Under the pieces are notes generated by a model that saw nothing but the letters and a program-made list of their open reading frames with translations, was not told the origin of the DNA and did no database searches. From NCBI GenBank assembly GCA_903920975.1, contig CAIXNZ010000063.1, forward strand, positions 1 to 15,798: a DNA stretch of 15,798 nucleotides, written 5' to 3'. The first letter of the stretch is position 1. Every line of letters begins with the position of its first letter. The position numbers were made by a program, and so were the translations under genes. This document shows positions 12,072 through 15,798 of the stretch, one piece after another. The stretch comes from Candidatus Falkowiibacteriota bacterium. GTDB lineage: Bacteria; Patescibacteriota; Patescibacteriia; CAIXNZ01.

Positions 12072-13477
12072 TATTTTTTTGACGAATAAATAGTAACTGA
12101 TGTTCCTACTTCTGCCCATTCATAGAGCCACTTAGCATCAGCTAGTTTTAAATTAACACAGCCATGCGAAACTCTGGTGCCGAATTTCCAATGCCAGTAA
12201 GCACCATGAATGGCATAGTCTCTGAAAAAATACATGACATTAGGTACATTTTTTAAATCATAATTATCAGGATTGTCCGGGCCATAAAAACGTGCCATCT
12301 CGGTTTTTAAAATTTTACTTAAAATTTTATATGTACCTTCAGGGGTGGGATACTTCCATTTGCCAGTAGAAATAGTAAATTCTTTTTCCACTAAGTCTTT
12401 GTTGTAGGCATAAAGTTTTTGTTTAGTTAAATCAATTTTAATATTTTTCAAAGCCACAATATTTGGAAGATAATTTTGCATGGCCGCCACAACCTCAACT
12501 TGTCCGTCTCTGTCAGTGTCAGCCGCGGCTAATGATAACCCGCCCTTAAAATCAGGATAAGCAAAAAATCTGGGATTTAATTTATTAATTCCTTGGTTAT
12601 CATAAAATCTAATATGCGCTCCCCCGCCCAGTCCAGCTCCGGTAATAATTTCTGGCTTTTTATCATTATCAACATCTGCGCTGGTCAGATTAACACCGCC
12701 AAAAAAATTTTGCTGATAAGCTAAAAAAGAATTTAATAAATCGCCTTTATAATTATAAATTTTGACTTCTGGCCCAAGATTAGTTTGCGGTGATGTAATA
12801 ATTTCAGCTGTGCCGTCATTATTTAAATCAACAATTAAGACATTAATTCCGCTATCAAACTGGCTGGAAAAAACAGAAAATTGTTTTAAAAATTGGCCAG
12901 TATTAGTGTAAATTTTGACAATTGGCGCCATTTTATAACCTGAGCCAACGATAATTTCAGTTGCCCCGTCACCATTAACATCTCCGTCGCCAATACTCGC
13001 GCCACCCAGGAATTTCTCATCAAAAGCAGTAAAACTAAAAAGTGATTTGCCGCTTGGGTCAAAAACGCGAATTTGTGAAGTGCCGCCATTATTAGGTGCA
13101 GTAATAATAACTGGTTTGTTATCAGATAAGGTTGTAGCAAATACTTTAAATCCAGAAGTAAAAGTTTCAGGATAAGCCAAAAATTCTGATTGATATTCGC
13201 CAGCAAAATTAAAAATTTTCACCAGCGGTTTTTCATTGGCGCCCGCAGCAACAATAATTTCACTATAAGCATCGCCATTTAAATTGGCAGTGGCTACGCT
13301 TAAGCCCGAAATAGCGGTGCTTTGGCTAAATGGAAAAAATTCTTTTTCAACCTCGGCAGTTAAAGGATTTAAAATTCTAACACTTGGCCCTTGAGTATTT
13401 GAAATATCTTGCGCTGCAAAAACTGAAATTGGCAGAAATAGAATTATGGCAGAAATTGTGAGTAATATTTTTTTCAT
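12071..13477 (-). CDS. FG-GAP (integrin-like) propeller fused to an L,D-transpeptidase
   Basis: 468 residues: signal peptide (about 1-21), at least five FG-GAP/VCBS repeats (about 28-335), then a YkuD L,D-transpeptidase domain (about 345-466). The repeats show calcium-type loops of the DxNxDG kind: NLNGDAYSE (65), DVNGDGATE (167), DLNNDGTAE (217), DVDNDKKPE (269) and DTDRDGQVE (320). The catalytic motif is intact: H424 in YAIHGAYW, R435, and SHGC with C440. Such enzymes form 3-3 cross-links or attach proteins to peptidoglycan, outside the membrane. The propeller may bind surface glycans, proteins or the host. Start overlaps the stop of thpR (ATGA), and its stop overlaps the next ATG, so the three are tightly coupled. 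Confidence 0.92.
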   Translation of the reverse strand: MKKILLTISAIILFLPISVFAAQDISNTQGPSVRILNPLTAEVEKEFFPFSQSTAISGLSVATANLNGDAYSEIIVAAGANEKPLVKIFNFAGEYQSEFLAYPETFTSGFKVFATTLSDNKPVIITAPNNGGTSQIRVFDPSGKSLFSFTAFDEKFLGGASIGDGDVNGDGATEIIVGSGYKMAPIVKIYTNTGQFLKQFSVFSSQFDSGINVLIVDLNNDGTAEIITSPQTNLGPEVKIYNYKGDLLNSFLAYQQNFFGGVNLTSADVDNDKKPEIITGAGLGGGAHIRFYDNQGINKLNPRFFAYPDFKGGLSLAAADTDRDGQVEVVAAMQNYLPNIVALKNIKIDLTKQKLYAYNKDLVEKEFTISTGKWKYPTPEGTYKILSKILKTEMARFYGPDNPDNYDLKNVPNVMYFFRDYAIHGAYWHWKFGTRVSHGCVNLKLADAKWLYEWAEVGTSVTIYSSKK

Positions 13478-14034
13478 GCTTTAAGTTTGTATTGTTTTAA
13501 AATTGTGTAAAGCGGCCCATCTGATGTTAAATTGCTTTCCATAAGGTCGATGGTATCGACCTGGAAATTGGAAACCGGAAATTGGAAACTAGGAATTTGA
13601 ATTGCTATTTGTGATTTTACTCTGCCTAAGGTTAAATGCAAGCGAAAGGGCCGCGGGTCAATTTCAAATTCTAAAATTTCCAAGGCCTGGCCCATTTGTT
13701 TTTGTAAAGCTAGTGCCTTGTCATCATTTAATTCTTTTATGTTTAGAAATATGACTTTTGGTTCATGCAAATTAGGAAAAGCATCGACTGAGTTTGAAAG
13801 TTTAAAGTTCAAAGTTGAAAAGCCAGCGACGATTGATTCAATAGCATTATCAAGTGAATCTAATTTTTCAGTTGGCGTTGAGCCAAGAAAATGCAAAGTC
13901 AGATGAAAGTTATCATCTTCAACCCATTTAATAGGTTTGTTTATATTTGCTTTGTCTAATTTTTTAACCAAATCAGCTAATTCGTCTTTTATTTCTTTAG
14001 GCAAATTTATGGCTAAAAATAAGCGTTTTTGCAT
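13474..14034 (-). CDS. thpR: RNA 2',3'-cyclic phosphodiesterase (2H family, ThpR/LigT)
   Basis: 186 residues, normal size. Both catalytic motifs are present and evenly spaced: H44-L-T46 in FHLTLHFLG and H133-L-T135 in LHLTLGRVK. The N-terminal M-Q-K-R-L-F-L-A-I-N start and the LMESNL..DGPLY ending are typical. The enzyme opens 2',3'-cyclic phosphate ends of RNA and can act in reverse as a 2'-5' ligase. It heads an operon with the L,D-transpeptidase, a partnership with no obvious functional link. The ATG is 6 bases from an extended -10 box and lacks an SD site, so the mRNA is probably leaderless. Two period-7 DNA arrays lie inside the gene, coding part of residues 70-80 and 147-159. Confidence 0.9.
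   Translation of the reverse strand: MQKRLFLAINLPKEIKDELADLVKKLDKANINKPIKWVEDDNFHLTLHFLGSTPTEKLDSLDNAIESIVAGFSTLNFKLSNSVDAFPNLHEPKVIFLNIKELNDDKALALQKQMGQALEILEFEIDPRPFRLHLTLGRVKSQIAIQIPSFQFPVSNFQVDTIDLMESNLTSDGPLYTILKQYKLKA
13563..13597 (+). repeat. Heptamer array GGAAAYY inside thpR
   Basis: Plus-strand units GGAAATT, GGAAACC, GGAAATT, GGAAACT, then a decayed AGGAATT. The 14-bp double unit is nearly perfect. On the coding strand it encodes the stretch SFQFPVSNFQ, so the array is translated. Confidence 0.8.
13792..13821 (+). repeat. Heptamer array GTTNAAA inside thpR
   Basis: Units GTTTGAAA, GTTTAAA, GTTCAAA, GTTGAAAA; the first and last carry one extra A. On the coding strand it encodes part of FSTLNFKL. 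Confidence 0.7.
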
Positions 14035-14040
14035 GAGTTA

Positions 14041-14049
14041 AGTATAACA
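14041..14049 (-). promoter_or_regulatory. Extended -10 promoter of the thpR operon
   Basis: Minus strand TGT-TATACT. The box ends 6 bases before the ATG at 14034, so transcription should begin at or next to the start codon. No convincing -35 box; the upstream DNA is the U-tract of the preceding terminator. Confidence 0.6.
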
Positions 14050-14057
14050 ATTTTTGG

Positions 14058-14093
14058 ACAAAATAAAAACCCGCTTCATTTAGAAACGGGTTT
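14058..14093 (-). terminator. Intrinsic terminator of the HTH-repeat gene, overlapping its last codons
   Basis: Minus strand AAACCCGTTTC (14083-14093), loop TAAAT, GAAGCGGGTTT (14067-14077), then TTATTTTG. The stem has 11 pairs including one G-U. The codons for the last residues and the TGA stop (14076-14078) are inside the hairpin. Confidence 0.88.
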
Positions 14094-15470
14094 AATTTTT
14101 TTTCTTCGTTCTATTTTTCCACAAATCATCTTTGTAAAATTTATACGATATCCATCATATATCTGTCCACCAGGTAGACGAATTTTTCTTGGATTGATAT
14201 TCAAAAGTTGCAATCTTTTTCTCAATGCCCCAGAATCTACATTGTACATTTGTGCAATTTTGCCAATGGTTGCATATTTCTCTCCTCCAATAATGGCAAC
14301 CCCTTCTTTATTAGCAAGTATAGAATCATGTAATATATCACTTAAAGCTTTTTTCACATCATTTATTTTATACGCTTCGTAGATTGTACTCGCCGTTCTT
14401 CTGATTTTCTTAGATTTAAGTTTATTTAAAAAAACTCTTTGTCTAATTGCTTTTTCTCCATAATTCCACAACTTAGTCAAGGTTGATATAGTTGCGTATT
14501 CTTCGCCATCAATAACCGCTATTCCTCTTTTATTTGCAAGTGGTAGTTTATCAAAAAGGAAGGGTAATGTTGATTTAACTTGTCTAATTGAGTAGGCTTC
14601 TCTGATTTGTCCTCTGATCAGTCTTATTTTGCACGAAATCAATCTTTTATTCTCAATAAGCGTTTGGACGGAGCTATAATGGATACCCATCTTTTTTGAT
14701 ATCACATAAATTGATGCATATTCTTCACCTCTTATATATGCAACACCGTTCTCATCTGCTTGCGGGATATTAACAATATTAGCATATAATTTTTTTATTT
14801 TATTAACCTCGTAACCATTGACTAATCGACCACAATGCAATTTAATTTTTTTTGATTTAATTTTATTATTTTTAATATACAGATATACTCTTGCCTCAGC
14901 TAACTCGAACATCTTGGCTAATTTTTTAGCATTTGCATATTTTTTACCATTTATAATAGCAAACCCTGCTTTATTTATAGTCTTAGCTTTTTGTAGTAGA
15001 TCACTACAAACTATTTTTATCAATTCGATATCGAATGCAGATGAAAGTCGTTTTCTCTCGCCCTTAATTATTTTGGAATTCAGCTTTTTTGCTCGTTCTA
15101 CAATACTTGGTATCGATATTCTAAGCATCTTGGATAGGGTTCTGATATTAGCATATTTTTTTCCTTCAATTAATGCAATTCCCCTTCTGTTAGCTATAGG
15201 AATTTTAATTAGTAAATCTGAGCAGGTGACAAGAACATCATTAAGATTATAAAATTTACAGATCGGACCATAGTGCGGATTGATTTTATAGAATTTTAAG
15301 ACCTTATCAATTTTTTTCTTAATGTTATGTCTGGTTTGGTCTAAACATTTAGATAATACATTAATAGTCAGATAAGGTTCAATCCTATTCCCAAATTTGT
15401 CTAATTTGTAATACCGCCCCTCTTCATCTTGAAGGAGGTCGTATTTTTTTACTAATTCATTAAGATTCAT
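14076..15470 (-). CDS. Tandem HTH-like repeat protein, about six units of 74 residues
   Basis: 464 residues, strongly basic, no signal peptide or membrane segment. Units begin near residues 12 (diverged), 91, 162, 236, 310 and 384. The shared pattern is: A-N-K-x-G-[IV]-A-x-I-x-G-E-x-Y-A-[TS]-I, then a helix pair (L.K.....-.....R), then K-[IL]-x-[SP]-[KR]-K-I-[KR], a short G-Q-I-type turn, and Y-x-I-x-x-V-K. Each unit reads like a MerR/excisionase-type winged helix: the YATIGKIAQMYNV segment with GALRKRLQLLNI as the second and recognition helices, then a wing. It is therefore probably a DNA-binding array. I know no named family with this plan. It has its own promoter, an AAAGGAGG SD site and a terminator made partly of coding sequence. 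The DNA of the units has diverged, so the array is old. Confidence 0.75.
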   Translation of the reverse strand: MNLNELVKKYDLLQDEEGRYYKLDKFGNRIEPYLTINVLSKCLDQTRHNIKKKIDKVLKFYKINPHYGPICKFYNLNDVLVTCSDLLIKIPIANRRGIALIEGKKYANIRTLSKMLRISIPSIVERAKKLNSKIIKGERKRLSSAFDIELIKIVCSDLLQKAKTINKAGFAIINGKKYANAKKLAKMFELAEARVYLYIKNNKIKSKKIKLHCGRLVNGYEVNKIKKLYANIVNIPQADENGVAYIRGEEYASIYVISKKMGIHYSSVQTLIENKRLISCKIRLIRGQIREAYSIRQVKSTLPFLFDKLPLANKRGIAVIDGEEYATISTLTKLWNYGEKAIRQRVFLNKLKSKKIRRTASTIYEAYKINDVKKALSDILHDSILANKEGVAIIGGEKYATIGKIAQMYNVDSGALRKRLQLLNINPRKIRLPGGQIYDGYRINFTKMICGKIERRKKIKPVSK

Positions 15471-15474
15471 TTCT

Positions 15475-15483
15475 GCCTCCTTT
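15475..15483 (-). promoter_or_regulatory. Strong Shine-Dalgarno site of the HTH-repeat gene
   Basis: Minus strand AAAGGAGGC, ending 4 bases before the ATG at 15470. It fixes the start. Confidence 0.82.
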
Positions 15484-15511
15484 CTATTATTTTGTCAAAG
15501 TTCAACAATGA

Positions 15512-15540
15512 AGATTAACATTAATAATAAAAAAAGTCAA
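15512..15540 (-). promoter_or_regulatory. Promoter of the HTH-repeat gene
   Basis: Minus strand TTGACT (15535-15540), 17-bp spacer, TAATCT (15512-15517) preceded by TGT, an extended -10. Transcription should start near 15505, leader about 35 nt. A second TTGACA at about 15493-15498 lies too close to the SD site to serve. Confidence 0.65.
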
Positions 15541-15541
15541 T

Positions 15542-15568
15542 AAAAAACCCGACAATAATATTGTCGGG
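15542..15568 (-). terminator. Intrinsic terminator of the right-hand partial gene
   Basis: CCCGACAAT, AAT, ATTGTCGGG: 9-bp perfect stem (15548-15568). On the minus strand it is followed by T6, and it lies 13 bases after the stop at 15582. On the plus strand it is followed by CTTTTAT, so weak two-way action is possible. Confidence 0.85.
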
Positions 15569-15581
15569 CTTTTATAAATAA

Positions 15582-15798
15582 TTAACGTTTTACTGGAAGA
15601 AAAAAAAGTTCCCTCTCATCAGTCACGGGTAAATTTTCATAAGTTGTTTGCTTTGAAGTAATTTTGGCTATTTGAGTTACACTGGTAATCAGTTTGATGT
15701 TAATTCGACCGCCTGATGGCCACAGATTAACTCCTTCTCTTTCTGTTCCATTACTAGCGCAGCGTTCTATTTCGGGGGGTAAATGATAGGTCTGTCCC
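15582..15798 (-). CDS. Unidentified protein, C-terminal 71 residues (5' end outside the window)
   Basis: An open frame runs from the window edge to TAA at 15582-15584. The visible part contains GQTYHLPPEIERCASNG near its start, then NLWPSGGRINIKLI, and ends ELFFLPVKR. It looks like a soluble mixed alpha/beta or beta domain with one Cys. The terminator placed 13 bases after the stop supports its reality. I recognise no family. Confidence 0.6.
   Translation of the reverse strand, partial: GQTYHLPPEIERCASNGTEREGVNLWPSGGRINIKLITSVTQIAKITSKQTTYENLPVTDERELFFLPVKR

Noticed and set aside
12072..12119. An in-frame ATG at 12119 that would add 16 residues to the WecG-NUDIX protein
   Set aside because: It overlaps the end of the L,D-transpeptidase gene by about 50 bases; the ATG at 12071 gives the family start and a TAATG junction.
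14818..15252. A 144-codon plus-strand frame opposite the HTH-repeat gene
   Set aside because: The opposite strand has a repeated domain pattern, SD site, promoter and terminator; this frame has none.

Overview
The window looks like a chromosomal piece of an AT-rich, small-genome bacterium of the Candidate Phyla Radiation (Patescibacteria, Parcubacteria-like). This is inferred from the gene style: tightly packed operons with 1-4 bp overlaps, a TrbC/VirB2-type two-helix pilin-like protein, several domain fusions, a mini-metallopeptidase, an FG-GAP/L,D-transpeptidase, and ancient aminoacyl-tRNA synthetases beside divergent envelope genes. TGA is a stop codon (three genes end in TGA, two of them in ATGA overlaps), so the recoded UGA=Gly lineages are excluded.

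Layout. (1) 1-372: 5' part of a leftward PurF-like gene whose promoter interleaves with the divergent serS promoter. (2) 438-3353, rightward operon: serS, a degenerate Mur-ligase core protein, ftsQ. (3) 3369-3623, leftward: a 66-residue zinc-ribbon protein with its own promoter and terminator. (4) 3624-4034: mostly empty, with a two-way terminator and a weak small-RNA candidate. (5) 8302 down to 4035, leftward envelope operon: M23 peptidase with coiled coil, four-helix membrane protein, TrbC/VirB2-amidase fusion, anchored beta-propeller-like protein, small HExxH peptidase. (6) 8303-9459: two short SD-led genes (61-residue membrane protein, 101-residue exported protein) set among repeats, hairpins and promoters. 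(7) 14034 down to 9460, leftward operon: thpR, FG-GAP/L,D-transpeptidase, WecG-NUDIX fusion, gltX. (8) 15470 down to 14076: a 464-residue protein made of about six tandem HTH-like units. (9) 15582-15798: 3' end of an unidentified leftward gene.

How it fits together. Two operons carry wall and envelope work: FtsQ for division, an L,D-transpeptidase that cross-links or anchors to peptidoglycan, an M23 endopeptidase and an amidase domain that cut it, and a WecG/TagA glycosyltransferase. The amidase sits on a pilin-like membrane hairpin, which suggests local wall opening around a membrane complex.

Two gene classes stand out. All eleven or so genes in the three main operons lack a visible Shine-Dalgarno (SD) sequence and two look leaderless. 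The five stand-alone genes (PurF-like, zinc ribbon, 61-residue, 101-residue, HTH-repeat) have strong GGAGG sites; most also have good sigma70-type promoters, and three end at or near a hairpin terminator. The most novel items are the HTH-repeat protein, the TrbC-amidase operon, a structured dispersed repeat present twice with a compensatory base pair, and four period-7 tandem arrays that fit one degenerate heptamer. GC and AT remarks are by eye, not computed.
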